Assembly (NCBI GenBank): GCA_902774925.1
Contig: CACYKE010000010.1
Coordinates: 1-64,000 of the forward strand
Direction of reading: 5' to 3'
DNA: 64,000 nt
Origin: an uncultured Prevotellaceae bacterium
GTDB lineage: Bacteria; Bacteroidota; Bacteroidia; Bacteroidales; Bacteroidaceae
Shown here: piece after piece, positions 6,984 through 16,935 of the stretch
Numbering within the stretch: the stretch's first letter is position 1
How the letters are laid out: each line of letters begins with the position of its first letter
Notes under the pieces: generated by a model
Databases searched by the model: none
What the model was told of the DNA's origin: nothing
What the model saw: the letters and a program-made list of their open reading frames with translations, nothing else
Made by a program: the position numbers and the translations under genes

Positions 6984-9389
6984 ATGAATAAACCAGTTTT
7001 CGCTTGCAATCCCCGACTGCGGGATGCTTCAGGGAATGTCACAGAGCAGTGCAAATCCCTTAACAACGCTTGGCCAGCAACGGCTGAGCAAATATTAACC
7101 GTTCTGAATCGTGAAGATGTGTCAAAAACCGTCGAGTCGCTGCGCCAGAACTTCAGTGAGGATGTGAAACTTTGGGGATTACCCTACATCTGTCCGCACT
7201 ATTCAGCCTTCCGAAACAACCATCGGGCTCAGGAGGATATTCTGCCCGAAACGTTCACGAACGACAGTTGTGTCGACATCGACGACCCAAAAAAGGCTCC
7301 GATAGCCATTGAGCGCGCTTTGGCCATGAACCAAGACGAGATGAGCGAATGGAAGGACAGCGTGCTTTACATCGAATACTCTACTCGCAGGCCCAAAGCT
7401 CATATTTGGATTCGGATGCCAAAAGGTAAGACTATCGAGGAGAGCCAACGAATGTTCTGTAGTGACTTGGGCAGCGATCTTTCGGTAGAACCAGACCCTC
7501 AGTGCTTCACTCCGGAGCGTCTAATCCTAATGACTGGTGATGAAGTCTATCGCTCAGAGCGTTGGCTACAGCCACTCTCCGACGAGGAGATAGAGGAGCG
7601 TCGTGAGGCATTTTTGATGCGAGGGCTCGACGTGGATGGACGTCCGTTGAAGAAGCCCGCGACCACTGCCGCCCCTGCTGTAACAACTCAGCCGAAGGGA
7701 ATAGAAGTGGTGGCAGCTAACGACCGTACACGTTTCATCGTGAAAGAATGTCTGAAAGAGGCTGGACTCACGGTAAACGACCTGAACGAAGTGGGTGGTC
7801 GGCATAACACGGTAAAATCCATCCTGTCGGTAGGTGCTACTCAGTTGCTGACACAAGGTGAGTTCATCGGTGTCATGCAGGAAATGGCATCAGCGTATAG
7901 TCAGGAAAAGGAGTTCCGCCAGCTGGTGTCAGACTTTTATGCCAAGTACACCGACAATAATCAAAAACTGACGCAATTCCAGCGTCTGGTATTTGCCGCC
8001 AGTCGAAAAATCAGTCCGGTAAAAACGGCTATTCAGGGTGACGTACAAGAGGAAGAAACGTCTGAGGTCGTCTATGGCGACACAGCGTCGCTTGCCGACA
8101 TCTACGGCAGCCCGAACCCACCTCAGTTGTCGAACGGTGCGATGCCTCGTTTTGTCAGGGATGCTACTGGACCTGTTCCCGTCGAGGCGAAGGAAACGGC
8201 TGCCCAGGCTATGTTTCCTCCATTGGGTATGTACTGTGATGCCAGTTTTGTCTACATTGACAACACCCTTCGCGAACCTCGTGCGAACTGTCTGATTATA
8301 GCTGGCACGGGCGGCGGCAAGGACAGTAGTACTAAGCACATGCTGAAGCATCTGGAGACGCCACAGAAAAAAGAGGACGGGCCTAATCGCATTGTTCTGG
8401 AAAAGTATAAGCAGGAGTGTAACCGCAGAAACCAGAACCTTGACAAGCCCGAACGCCCCAACGTGGCTGTAAGAAGCGTAGCAGCCGACATCACCAAGGC
8501 CAGACTATCGGAACTGATGGCCGACTCACAGGGCAAAATAGTCCATACCCGTATGGTAGAACTTGACCAATGGTTTGCCGTTGAGGGCTACAAGCCTGGA
8601 CCTAATTGTCCTTTCACCTACATGAAGATGACTGACGACGAGGACAACCCATTCGGTCAGGAACGTGTCGGTAGTCAGAGTGTTACGTATCAAGGGCCGT
8701 TATCTATCAACTGGAATGCCTCGACGACACCCAGTAAAGCGGCCTACTACTTCCGCAATGCCATGACTGATGGTCCTATCAGTCGCCTCCAACTTGCAAC
8801 AGTGCCCGATCGTGGTCTCGGAGCTCCTATGCCCGTGCATGGCAAATATGACGAGAAGTACGACGCCAAACTGAAACCTTATATCGACAATCTTCGTCAG
8901 GCACACGGAGTAATAGACTGTCGACAGGCTCGACGTATGGTAGAACGACTGAAGGATGAACTTGACGACTTCGTGGTGAAGTCTGGAGATGCAGTCCTCA
9001 ATAATTTAGGACGCAGGGCGTTGGTAGCAACTTTTCGAAAAGGATGTCTTCTTTACGCAGCCAATGGCATGAAATGGGAGTCATCCATTGAAAACTTCTG
9101 TCGTTTTAGTCTGCACTATGATCTATACCTGAAGCTCTATTTCTTTGGAGATATGATTCGCCATGCTGATAGTCAGGTGAAGACATCGCGTCGTGGACCG
9201 GCAAACCTGCTTCAACAGATTCCGACCAAGGAAGATGGCACATTCACTTATCAGGATGCCGTCCTTATGCGAATAAAAAATGGTAAGGAAGAGGAAGGCA
9301 CCAACGTCATGTTAAATCAATGGGTTAGCCGTGGCCTTATAGAGAGAGTTGGTGGTGGTATCTTCCGCAGAATAAACAAAGCCGAGTGA
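6984..9389 (+). CDS. DUF3987-like primase-helicase protein of a mobile element
   Basis: 801 residues. The N-terminal third contains an acidic VDIDDP (98-102) and basic strands (RRPKAHIWI) in the arrangement of archaeo-eukaryotic primase-like domains. A charged linker (about 195-250) and a helical part follow, then a P-loop (AGTGGGKDS, 440-448) opening a DUF3987-type ATPase, and a C-terminal winged-helix-like end. Such proteins occur in Bacteroidetes integrative elements and satellites and are thought to unwind and prime element DNA. The purine-rich AAAGAAAGGAAAAAAG stands before its start. Its stop codon lies inside repeat copy D. The nearby small genes and XRE regulator fit an element replication module; no integrase is present in the window. 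Confidence 0.75.
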   Translation: MNKPVFACNPRLRDASGNVTEQCKSLNNAWPATAEQILTVLNREDVSKTVESLRQNFSEDVKLWGLPYICPHYSAFRNNHRAQEDILPETFTNDSCVDIDDPKKAPIAIERALAMNQDEMSEWKDSVLYIEYSTRRPKAHIWIRMPKGKTIEESQRMFCSDLGSDLSVEPDPQCFTPERLILMTGDEVYRSERWLQPLSDEEIEERREAFLMRGLDVDGRPLKKPATTAAPAVTTQPKGIEVVAANDRTRFIVKECLKEAGLTVNDLNEVGGRHNTVKSILSVGATQLLTQGEFIGVMQEMASAYSQEKEFRQLVSDFYAKYTDNNQKLTQFQRLVFAASRKISPVKTAIQGDVQEEETSEVVYGDTASLADIYGSPNPPQLSNGAMPRFVRDATGPVPVEAKETAAQAMFPPLGMYCDASFVYIDNTLREPRANCLIIAGTGGGKDSSTKHMLKHLETPQKKEDGPNRIVLEKYKQECNRRNQNLDKPERPNVAVRSVAADITKARLSELMADSQGKIVHTRMVELDQWFAVEGYKPGPNCPFTYMKMTDDEDNPFGQERVGSQSVTYQGPLSINWNASTTPSKAAYYFRNAMTDGPISRLQLATVPDRGLGAPMPVHGKYDEKYDAKLKPYIDNLRQAHGVIDCRQARRMVERLKDELDDFVVKSGDAVLNNLGRRALVATFRKGCLLYAANGMKWESSIENFCRFSLHYDLYLKLYFFGDMIRHADSQVKTSRRGPANLLQQIPTKEDGTFTYQDAVLMRIKNGKEEEGTNVMLNQWVSRGLIERVGGGIFRRINKAE

Positions 9390-9408
9390 CAAATGACAGA
9401 TGACAGTT
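9386..9408 (+). repeat. Heptamer repeat array D overlapping the primase stop codon
   Basis: GTGACAAATGACAGATGACA then GTT; the primase stop TGA (9387-9389) is the first TGA of the array. Confidence 0.85.
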
Positions 9409-9447
9409 AAAAAAAAAGCAGGTTCCGATGCGGGAGCCTAAAACAGG

Positions 9448-9480
9448 AAGCGGAAGTCCAATCGCGGCTTCCGTTTTTTC
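9448..9480 (+). terminator. Intrinsic terminator after the primase gene
   Basis: CGGAAG (9451-9456) pairs with CTTCCG (9468-9473), extended by A-T and G-T pairs, followed by TTTTTT. Confidence 0.7.
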
Positions 9481-9510
9481 GTGTGGTTATTGAAATTAAT
9501 GGGCTCATCG

Positions 9511-9542
9511 TTTGGTGGGCTCGGATTTTTTTCGTACCTTCG
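9511..9542 (+). promoter_or_regulatory. Promoter of the GHL10-ruvC operon
   Basis: TTTG (9511-9514), 20 bp, TACCTTCG (9535-9542; one change from TAnnTTTG). The ATG follows 9 bp later. Confidence 0.55.
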
Positions 9543-9551
9543 CACGGAAAT

Positions 9552-11006
9552 ATGAAAAGACTGATACTCTATATTATAATAATATATGGCGTAATAGGCG
9601 CCAAGGCCGAGCCGAAATATGAGGTGCGGGCGGTATGGCTGACTACCATCGGTGGCATTGACTGGCCACGCAGCTATGCTCACGACGGCATGGGAATAAG
9701 CGAGCAGAAACGACAGTTGACGAACATGTTGGACCGGCTGAAACGGGCTGGCGTAAACACGGTATTGCTACAGACACGCGTCAGGGCAACGACGATATAT
9801 CCGTCGCAGTTGGAACCGTGGGACGGCTGCATGAGTGGCAAACCGGGACGGTCGCCGGGCTACGACGCCCTGCAATTCGCCATCGACGAATGTCACCGCC
9901 GCGGCATGGAACTGCATGCATGGGTGGTGACGATACCGATAGGGAAATGGACCAACTACGGTTGTCAGCAATTGAAGAAGCGCTACCCGTCGCTGGTGAT
10001 GAAAATCGGCGACGAGGGATATATGAACCCCGAACTGACGGGCACGGCGGACTATCTGACGAACATCTGCGAGGAGATTACAAACCGCTACGACATCGAC
10101 GGCATCCACTTGGACTACATCCGCTATCCCGAGACGTGGAAGGGTCCGAAACGGTCCGAGAACATCACCCGCATCGTGCGTGCCATCAGTCGTCGGGTGA
10201 AGGCTCACAAGCCATGGGTGAAGATGAGTTGTTCGCCCATCGGCAAGTACGACGACCTCAGCCGCTACTCGTCGCACGGATGGAATGCCCGCCGACAGGT
10301 GGCACAGGACGCTCAGGGGTGGTTGCGCGACGGACTGATGGACCAGCTGTATCCGATGATGTATTTCCAGGGCAACAACTTCTACCCCTTCGCCATCGAC
10401 TGGCAGGAGCAGAGCTACGGCCGCACCATCGTCTCCGGACTGGGCATCTACATGCTCCATCCGCAGGAGCGCAACTGGCCGTTGGCAGAGGTGAAGCGAC
10501 AGATGAACGTGACGCGGCAGCTGGGCATCGGCCACTGCTATTTCCGCGCGAAATTCCTGCTGGACAACGTCAAGGGCGTCTATAACTTCGTAAGTCTGTT
10601 TGACCGTCAGCCCGCACTCATCCCTCCGATGACGTGGGCACAAAGCCTCGCACCGACGGCTCCGACGACGCTCGACGTGACGCGCACCGCACTGGGCGAC
10701 CGCATCACGTGGAAAGGTGCCGCCGACCGCAGCGACGGTCCATACCTGCTCTATAATGTATATGCATCGCCGACGTCGCCTGTCGATACCAGCGATCCCG
10801 CCAACCTGATAGCCACCCGCTACGTGTGGCGACAGCTGGACGTCCAGCGCACGGCGACACGCTCGCCCCGCATGTATTACGCCGTGACGGCTATGGACCG
10901 CTACGGTAACGAGAGTCCAGCCATTCAGGAACCGCATGCACAGTTGGCGCCCGGCGGTCTCCGTCGTCCCTTAACCCCCATGACGCAGACCCCATGGAGA
11001 AAGTAA
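9552..11006 (+). CDS. GHL10 (family 10-like) glycoside hydrolase, exported
   Basis: 484 residues from the ATG at 9552 (MKRLILYIIIIYGVIGAKAE), chosen because it begins a signal peptide just after the promoter. The catalytic barrel starts with YEVRAVWLTTIGGIDWP and includes GIHLDYIRYP and DQLYPMMYFQG, typical of the GHL10/DUF187 TIM-barrel family thought to act on cell-envelope polysaccharides. A C-terminal beta-rich segment (about 400-470) resembles a fibronectin type III domain. It overlaps ruvC by 13 bp, so it is cotranscribed with it. Substrate unknown. Confidence 0.85.
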   Translation: MKRLILYIIIIYGVIGAKAEPKYEVRAVWLTTIGGIDWPRSYAHDGMGISEQKRQLTNMLDRLKRAGVNTVLLQTRVRATTIYPSQLEPWDGCMSGKPGRSPGYDALQFAIDECHRRGMELHAWVVTIPIGKWTNYGCQQLKKRYPSLVMKIGDEGYMNPELTGTADYLTNICEEITNRYDIDGIHLDYIRYPETWKGPKRSENITRIVRAISRRVKAHKPWVKMSCSPIGKYDDLSRYSSHGWNARRQVAQDAQGWLRDGLMDQLYPMMYFQGNNFYPFAIDWQEQSYGRTIVSGLGIYMLHPQERNWPLAEVKRQMNVTRQLGIGHCYFRAKFLLDNVKGVYNFVSLFDRQPALIPPMTWAQSLAPTAPTTLDVTRTALGDRITWKGAADRSDGPYLLYNVYASPTSPVDTSDPANLIATRYVWRQLDVQRTATRSPRMYYAVTAMDRYGNESPAIQEPHAQLAPGGLRRPLTPMTQTPWRK

Positions 11007-11548
11007 TACTCGGCATAGACCCCGGCACGAACATCATGGGCTACGGCGTCATCAAGGTGGTGGACAACAATGCCGAAATGGTGACGATGGGCGTGATAGA
11101 CCTGCGCAAATTCGGCGACGGATATCTGAAGCTGGGCCATATCTTCGAGCGCGTGACCGGCATCATCGACGGATATCTACCTGACGAAATGGCCATCGAG
11201 GCACCGTTTCTGCAGAAGAACGTGCAGACAACGCTGAAACTCGGTCGCGCCCAGGGAACAGCCATCGCCGCAGCCATCCACCACGGAGTGCCTGTGCACG
11301 AATATGCACCGATGAAAATCAAGATGGCCATCACGGGCAATGGTGCGGCATCGAAGGAACAGGTGGCAGGCATGTTGCAACGACTGTTGAAGTTTGACAA
11401 GGAAGCGCTGACGAAATTCATGGATGCGACGGACGCACTGGGTGCGGCATACTGCCATTTCATGCAGATGAACCGCCCGGAAAGCCAGGTGCACTACAAG
11501 GGTTGGAAGGATTTTGTGAACAAGAACAAGGATAAGGTAAAGAAATGA
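10994..11548 (+). CDS. ruvC: Crossover junction endodeoxyribonuclease RuvC
   Basis: 184 residues. RuvC resolves Holliday junctions with RuvAB. The four acidic residues of the RNase H-like active site are visible: D9 in GIDPGT, E69 in AIEAPF, D144 and D147 in MDATDA. Length matches the family. The start overlaps the GHL10 gene by 13 bp and the stop overlaps the ABC gene by 4 bp (ATGA), indicating one operon with translational coupling. Confidence 0.95.
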   Translation: MEKVILGIDPGTNIMGYGVIKVVDNNAEMVTMGVIDLRKFGDGYLKLGHIFERVTGIIDGYLPDEMAIEAPFLQKNVQTTLKLGRAQGTAIAAAIHHGVPVHEYAPMKIKMAITGNGAASKEQVAGMLQRLLKFDKEALTKFMDATDALGAAYCHFMQMNRPESQVHYKGWKDFVNKNKDKVKK

Positions 11549-12876
11549 AGGTTACAGCGATTATAGGACGAAACGGCAGCGGCAAGACTGCCTATGTGGA
11601 CCAGCTGCGCAAGACGCTGGCATCGGACAAGGTGCGCTATATTGCGTTCTCCGACTCGTATGGTCCGAACGTCGACAGCCAGTACTACCTGCAACTGCGC
11701 TGGAACCAACACGACATAGATCACGAGACGCCCACCGCCGGCGAACTGCTGGAGCGCGCCTATCTGTTGGCGGGCGAAGACACCGACGAGCGACGCCGGA
11801 TGAAAGAGCACTTGTATGCGTTGTTCCACATGGACGCACTGCTGAACAAGCTCATCATCACCCTGTCGAGCGGTGAACTGCGCAAGTTCCAGTTGACGAA
11901 GACACTCTTTGCCAATCCGCGGCTGCTCATCATGGATAATCCGTTTATCGGTCTCGATGCCGAGACACGCGACCAGCTGAAGGAACTGTTGCAACTGTTG
12001 GCTCATGAGCGCGACATGGACATCATACTCGTCATTGCCAAGAGCGACGACCTGCCGGATTTCGTAGATGAGGTCATCACCCCCACTCCCGATGGCCCCG
12101 CCACCGTTCCTGCTGATTCTCCTGCGGCCCCAATTCCCGCCCACGTCCTTTCTGACGCACAGCGGGAAGCGATTCTGTCGCTTCCATACACCGACACCGA
12201 CTACGACTGCCAGCGTGTGGTGGACATGAAAAACGTCACCATCCGCTACGGCGAGCGAACCATCTTGAAGGACGTCGACTGGACGGTGATGAACGGCGAG
12301 CGGTGGGCACTGTCAGGACAAAATGGCAGCGGCAAGTCGACGCTGCTGTCGCTGATTTGTGCCGACAATCCGCAGAGCTATGCCTGCGACATCACGCTAT
12401 TCGACCGTCCGCGCGGTTCGGGCGAGAGCATCTGGGACATCAAGAAACATATAGGATATGTATCGCCCGAGATGCACCGTTCGTACAAACGCAACCTGCC
12501 CGCGATACGCATCGTTGCCAGCGGACTGATGGATTCTGTGGGTCTGTATGCCGTGCCGAATGCAGACGACTACGACAAATGCCGTTGGTGGATGAACGTA
12601 TTCGGCATCAGTCACTTAGCCGACCGTCCGTTCCTGCAGATGTCGAGCGGCGAACAGCGACTAGTGCTGCTGGCACGCGCCTTCGTCAAAGACCCGCAAC
12701 TGCTGATACTCGACGAGCCCCTGCACGGACTCGACCTCTGGAACCGTCAACTGGTGAGGGATGTCATTGAGACGTTCTGCCAGCGACGCAATAAGACAAT
12801 GATTATGGTGACTCACTACATGGATGAGTTGCCTGCCAATATTACGCACCATAAGATTTTGGCACGGAATTTGTAG
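11545..12876 (+). CDS. ABC ATPase with two nucleotide-binding domains (ModF-like)
   Basis: 443 residues and no membrane segment. Domain 1 has Walker A GRNGSGKT and signature LSSGELRK; domain 2 has Walker A SGQNGSGKST, signature MSSGEQRL and Walker B LLILDEPLHG. The double-NBD soluble layout resembles ModF/PhrA-type proteins, whose role is unclear. It starts inside the ruvC stop and ends 13 bp before clpC. Transport is unlikely without a permease nearby. Confidence 0.85.
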   Translation: MKVTAIIGRNGSGKTAYVDQLRKTLASDKVRYIAFSDSYGPNVDSQYYLQLRWNQHDIDHETPTAGELLERAYLLAGEDTDERRRMKEHLYALFHMDALLNKLIITLSSGELRKFQLTKTLFANPRLLIMDNPFIGLDAETRDQLKELLQLLAHERDMDIILVIAKSDDLPDFVDEVITPTPDGPATVPADSPAAPIPAHVLSDAQREAILSLPYTDTDYDCQRVVDMKNVTIRYGERTILKDVDWTVMNGERWALSGQNGSGKSTLLSLICADNPQSYACDITLFDRPRGSGESIWDIKKHIGYVSPEMHRSYKRNLPAIRIVASGLMDSVGLYAVPNADDYDKCRWWMNVFGISHLADRPFLQMSSGEQRLVLLARAFVKDPQLLILDEPLHGLDLWNRQLVRDVIETFCQRRNKTMIMVTHYMDELPANITHHKILARNL

Positions 12877-12889
12877 CAAGGACAAGTGT

Positions 12890-15415
12890 ATGACAAATCA
12901 ATTTTCACCCAAGGTATCTGAAATCCTCGCATATTCGCGTGAAGAAGCCGCTCGGTTGGCCAGCCAGAATGTGGCCCCGGAACACCTGTTGCTCGGCATG
13001 ATGCGCATGAAGGACGGTCCCGTGGCGGACTTGTTCCAACGCATGAACATCGACGTGCCAAGCATCAAGAGCGAACTGGAATCGCGCGTTAGAGTGGACG
13101 ATTTCGTGAGACCAAACTATACACAGCAATTGATGCTGAATGATAACGCAAGCAACATTCTGAAACTGGCTGTGCTAGAATCACGACTGCAACGTGCGGC
13201 ATTCGTAGATGTGCAACACGTGCTGTTGGCTATCCTGCACGACGCAGCAAACAATGGTGCGAAACAAATTTTGGAAATGAACAACATGAATTATAACGAC
13301 ACGCTGAACATGCTCAGCGTGAAAGACGGCATCGGACTGCCCGAGGAGGACTACGAAGAGGAGGAGAACACTACCTCCAACAGTAGCGCGTCCAGCGGTT
13401 CTTCCACTGGAAAAGGCACGACGACCGCTCAAACCAAGCAAACGAAATCGAAGACCCCCGTACTGGATAATTTCGGTACCGACCTGACACAGTTGGCACT
13501 GCAAGGCGCCCTTGACCCCTGTGTGGGCCGTCAGGACGAGATCCAGCGCGTCATCGAAATCCTTGGACGCCGCAAGAAAAACAACCCGATTCTGATTGGT
13601 GAACCCGGCGTTGGAAAGAGTGCCATCGTCGAAGGACTGGCACAGATGATTGCCACACACCACTGCTCGCCGATGCTCTTCAACAAGCGTTTGGTGACGC
13701 TCGATATGACGGGTGTGGTAGCTGGTACGAAGTATCGCGGACAGTTCGAAGAGCGCATGAAGATGCTCGTCAAAGAACTGGAGCAAAATCCTGATATCAT
13801 TATATTTATCGACGAGATACACACCATGATTGGTGCAGGTTCGGCAGCTGGTACGATGGATGCTGCAAACATCCTGAAACCGGCATTGGCACGCGGAACC
13901 ATACAATGTATCGGAGCCACGACACTGGACGAATACCGTAACTCCATCGAAAAGGACGGAGCCCTGGAGCGCCGTTTCCAGAAGGTGATGGTAGAACCCA
14001 CGACCAATGAGGAGACGTTGCAGATTCTGAAGAACGTGAAGGGTCGCTACGAATATCATCACCACGTGACTTACACCGACGATGCATTGGAGGCTTGTGT
14101 CAAATTGACAGCCCGCTACGTCAGTGACCGTTTTATGCCGGACAAGGCAATAGACGCGATGGATGAAACGGGTTCGCGCGTACATCTGCAAAATGCCACC
14201 ATTCCACCCGAGATTACCGAAAAGGAAAAGGAGCTCGAAGAGGTTCGTGTGCACAAGAACGATGCCGTTGGCGACCAGAACTATGAGTTGGCAGCAAGCT
14301 ATCGTGACCGCGAGGCTGTGCTGCAAAGCGAACTGAAGGCACTGAACGACAAGTGGCTCAACGGCGAGGTGGACGTGCGTCAGGAGGTCACGGCCGAACA
14401 GGTGGCCGATGTGGTATCGATGATGACGGGCGTCCCCGTACAGCGCATGGCGCAGGAAGAGGGCATCCGACTGAAGGGCATGGCGCAGGAACTGAAACAG
14501 CACGTCATTGCGCAGGACAAGGCGATAGAGAAGATGGTTCGTGCCATCCAGCGCAACCGCGTAGGACTGAAGGAGCCCAACCATCCCATCGGAGCCTTTA
14601 TGTTCCTGGGCCCGACAGGCGTCGGCAAGACGTATCTCGCCAAGAAACTGGCAGAGTTTATGTTCGGTTCGTCAGACGCACTCATCCGTATCGATATGAG
14701 CGAATATACGGAGTCGTTCAACGTGTCGCGACTCATCGGTGCGCCTCCGGGATATGTCGGTTATGAGGAGGGCGGACAGTTGACGGAGCGCGTGCGTCGT
14801 CACCCCTACTCTATCGTGCTGCTCGACGAGATTGAAAAAGCTCACGGCAATGTTTTCAACCTGTTGCTGCAAGTGTTGGACGAAGGTCGTCTGACAGATG
14901 GCAACGGTCGTTTCGTGGACTTCCGCAATACCGTCATCATCATGACCTCGAATGCCGGTACGCGCCAACTGAAGGAATTCGGACGCGGCGTGGGATTTAA
15001 CACCAACTCGTCTGCTCTGATGCTCGATGAAAAGGACAAGGAACATGCACGCCAAATTGTGCAGAAGGCATTGTCGAAGCAATTCTCGCCAGAATTCCTG
15101 AACCGCCTGGACGAAATCATCACTTTCGACCAGCTGGATCTCGAAGCCATCAAACAGATTATCGACGTCGAACTGAAAGGCCTCTATCAGCGTATCGGTG
15201 ATATGGGTTACACCATCGACCTCTCGGACGAGGCAAAGCAGTTTGTGGCTGAAAAGGGCTACGACGTGCAGTTCGGTGCCCGCCCGTTGAAGCGCGCCAT
15301 CCAGACATACATCGAGGACGGCATTTCGGAACTCATCGTCAATGGCAACATCGAACCTGGAGCGACGATTCACATCACAAAGGCAGCAGACAAAGAAGAA
15401 TTAACTATCAATTAA
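12890..15415 (+). CDS. clpC: ClpC-type AAA+ chaperone/protease ATPase
   Basis: 841 residues from the ATG at 12890 ([20 protein letters not shown]); an upstream in-frame ATG lies inside the ABC gene. Order: Clp N-domain repeats (1-145), Ser/Thr-rich linker (about 155-185), AAA1 with GEPGVGKS and [12 protein letters not shown]-like middle segment ([20 protein letters not shown]), AAA2 with GPTGVGKT and [10 protein letters not shown]-terminal D2-small domain. It would unfold substrates for ClpP. No CtsR or McsAB gene is adjacent, as usual in Bacteroidetes. Confidence 0.93.
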   Translation: MTNQFSPKVSEILAYSREEAARLASQNVAPEHLLLGMMRMKDGPVADLFQRMNIDVPSIKSELESRVRVDDFVRPNYTQQLMLNDNASNILKLAVLESRLQRAAFVDVQHVLLAILHDAANNGAKQILEMNNMNYNDTLNMLSVKDGIGLPEEDYEEEENTTSNSSASSGSSTGKGTTTAQTKQTKSKTPVLDNFGTDLTQLALQGALDPCVGRQDEIQRVIEILGRRKKNNPILIGEPGVGKSAIVEGLAQMIATHHCSPMLFNKRLVTLDMTGVVAGTKYRGQFEERMKMLVKELEQNPDIIIFIDEIHTMIGAGSAAGTMDAANILKPALARGTIQCIGATTLDEYRNSIEKDGALERRFQKVMVEPTTNEETLQILKNVKGRYEYHHHVTYTDDALEACVKLTARYVSDRFMPDKAIDAMDETGSRVHLQNATIPPEITEKEKELEEVRVHKNDAVGDQNYELAASYRDREAVLQSELKALNDKWLNGEVDVRQEVTAEQVADVVSMMTGVPVQRMAQEEGIRLKGMAQELKQHVIAQDKAIEKMVRAIQRNRVGLKEPNHPIGAFMFLGPTGVGKTYLAKKLAEFMFGSSDALIRIDMSEYTESFNVSRLIGAPPGYVGYEEGGQLTERVRRHPYSIVLLDEIEKAHGNVFNLLLQVLDEGRLTDGNGRFVDFRNTVIIMTSNAGTRQLKEFGRGVGFNTNSSALMLDEKDKEHARQIVQKALSKQFSPEFLNRLDEIITFDQLDLEAIKQIIDVELKGLYQRIGDMGYTIDLSDEAKQFVAEKGYDVQFGARPLKRAIQTYIEDGISELIVNGNIEPGATIHITKAADKEELTIN

Positions 15416-15423
15416 ATAGGATT

Positions 15424-16038
15424 ATGAGAAAGATGAAGATTACCCTCGCGTCGCTGTGCTTAGTGGCACTAACAGGCGCCGTTTTGACATCGTGTGGTGC
15501 AGGAACGCTGTTGCAGACTATGAGCAGCGGTGGAACTATCGCCAACATCTTCACCAGCGTTATCGGCATGGACAAGGTAACCGAAAAGGGACTTATCGGC
15601 ACATGGCGCTACGACAGCCCGGGTGTGGCATTCACCAGCGAGAACCTGTTGGCGAAGGCCGGCGGTGAAGTGGCTGCCACAAAGATAGAACAGGAGGCTG
15701 CACCGTATTTCCAGAAGGCAGGCATTACGAGCCAGAATACCATCGTACAATTCAACGAGGACAAGACCTTCAAAGCTACTATTGCCGGTAAGAGCTGGGG
15801 GGGCACTTGGTCATTCGACGAGGGTACTGCCAAGGTCACGCTGAAAGGCCTGTTGCTCAGCGTCAACTGCTATGCCAAGCGCGAATACGGCGGCATTGCC
15901 CTACTCTTTGAGTCGAAGAAACTGCTGACCGTGCTGCAGGTGCTGGCAACCATGAGCGGCAATGAAACCGCACAGAAGGTTAGTGACCTGAGCAAGAACT
16001 ACGACGGCATCCGTCTTGGTTTCGACATGAAGCAATAA
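15424..16038 (+). CDS. DUF4923 family lipoprotein
   Basis: 204 residues. The N-terminus is a lipoprotein signal (MRKMKITLASLCLVALTGAV then LTSCG, Cys 24). The mature part has GLIGTWRYDSPGVAFTSENLL and FNEDKTFKATIAGKSWGGTW, the repeated beta-hairpins of DUF4923, a lipocalin-like Bacteroidales family. It begins 8 bp after clpC and lies 12 bp before the amidase, so it is in the same operon. Function unknown; outer- or inner-membrane anchoring inferred. Confidence 0.88.
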   Translation: MRKMKITLASLCLVALTGAVLTSCGAGTLLQTMSSGGTIANIFTSVIGMDKVTEKGLIGTWRYDSPGVAFTSENLLAKAGGEVAATKIEQEAAPYFQKAGITSQNTIVQFNEDKTFKATIAGKSWGGTWSFDEGTAKVTLKGLLLSVNCYAKREYGGIALLFESKKLLTVLQVLATMSGNETAQKVSDLSKNYDGIRLGFDMKQ

Positions 16039-16050
16039 TCCGCATGGACA

Positions 16051-16911
16051 ATGAAGATAGGTATCATACAACAGCACAATACGGCCGACCGCGACGACAA
16101 CAAACGACGTCTGGCGGAGAAAATCAGGGGTCTGGCGGCAAAGGGCGCTAAACTCGTGGTGTTGCAGGAACTGCACAACGGGCTGTACTTCTGTCAGGAA
16201 GAGAACGTCGAGACGTTCAATCAGGCAGAACCCATTCCCGGCCCTTCGACGGAGTTCTATGGTGCATTGGCTAAAGAACTGGGTGTCGTTATCGTCACTT
16301 CCCTCTTCGAGCATCGCGCCACAGGCCTGTATCATAACACTGCGGTGGTACTCGAAAAAGACGGTACCATTGCCGGCAAATACCGCAAGATGCACATCCC
16401 CGACGACCCAGGCTATTACGAGAAGTTCTACTTCACGCCCGGCGACATGGGATTCCAGCCCATCGATACCAGCGTGGGGCGTCTGGGCGTATTGGTTTGC
16501 TGGGATCAGTGGTATCCCGAGGCCGCACGACTCATGGCATTGGCTGGTGCGGAGATACTTATCTATCCCACCGCTATCGGATATGACCCCAACGACACAC
16601 GCGACGAACAAGAGCGACAGCGCATGGCGTGGCAGACGGTACAACGCGGACATGCTGTAGCCAACGGACTGCCTGTCGTCACCGTCAACCGCGTGGGCGA
16701 CGAAGATGGTGTGCCGTTCTGGGGTACGTCGTTCGTAGCTGGACCGCAGGGTGAATTGCTTTACGAAGCGCCCATTAATGAGGAAGTAGAAACCGTCGTT
16801 GACGTCGACATGCAGCGCTCTGAGCAGGTACGTCGATGGTGGCCGTTCCTCCGCGACCGCCGCATAGAGAATTATAACGACCTAACGCGCCGTTTCATTG
16901 ATAAAGAGTAA
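16051..16911 (+). CDS. aguB: Carbon-nitrogen hydrolase, probable N-carbamoylputrescine amidase
   Basis: 286 residues, nitrilase superfamily. The Glu-Lys-Cys triad is visible: E in VLQELHNG, K in GKYRKMHIPDD and C in LGVLVCWDQWYPE. The DQWYPEAAR context and length fit AguB, which converts N-carbamoylputrescine to putrescine, CO2 and ammonia. Its usual partner agmatine deiminase is not in the window, so the exact substrate is uncertain. It is followed by glnN 24 bp later; both handle ammonia-related metabolism. Confidence 0.85.
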   Translation: MKIGIIQQHNTADRDDNKRRLAEKIRGLAAKGAKLVVLQELHNGLYFCQEENVETFNQAEPIPGPSTEFYGALAKELGVVIVTSLFEHRATGLYHNTAVVLEKDGTIAGKYRKMHIPDDPGYYEKFYFTPGDMGFQPIDTSVGRLGVLVCWDQWYPEAARLMALAGAEILIYPTAIGYDPNDTRDEQERQRMAWQTVQRGHAVANGLPVVTVNRVGDEDGVPFWGTSFVAGPQGELLYEAPINEEVETVVDVDMQRSEQVRRWWPFLRDRRIENYNDLTRRFIDKE

Positions 16912-16935
16912 ATTGTCAAATAGTAAATTGAAATA

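Noticed and set aside
9768..10937. 389-codon open frame on the minus strand
   Set aside because: It is antisense to the GHL10 hydrolase, has biased residue content (Val, Arg, His) and no motif; a by-product of codon use in the real gene.
13181..14584. 467-codon open frame antisense to clpC
   Set aside because: The clpC frame has all AAA+ motifs; the antisense frame has no recognisable protein features or start signals.
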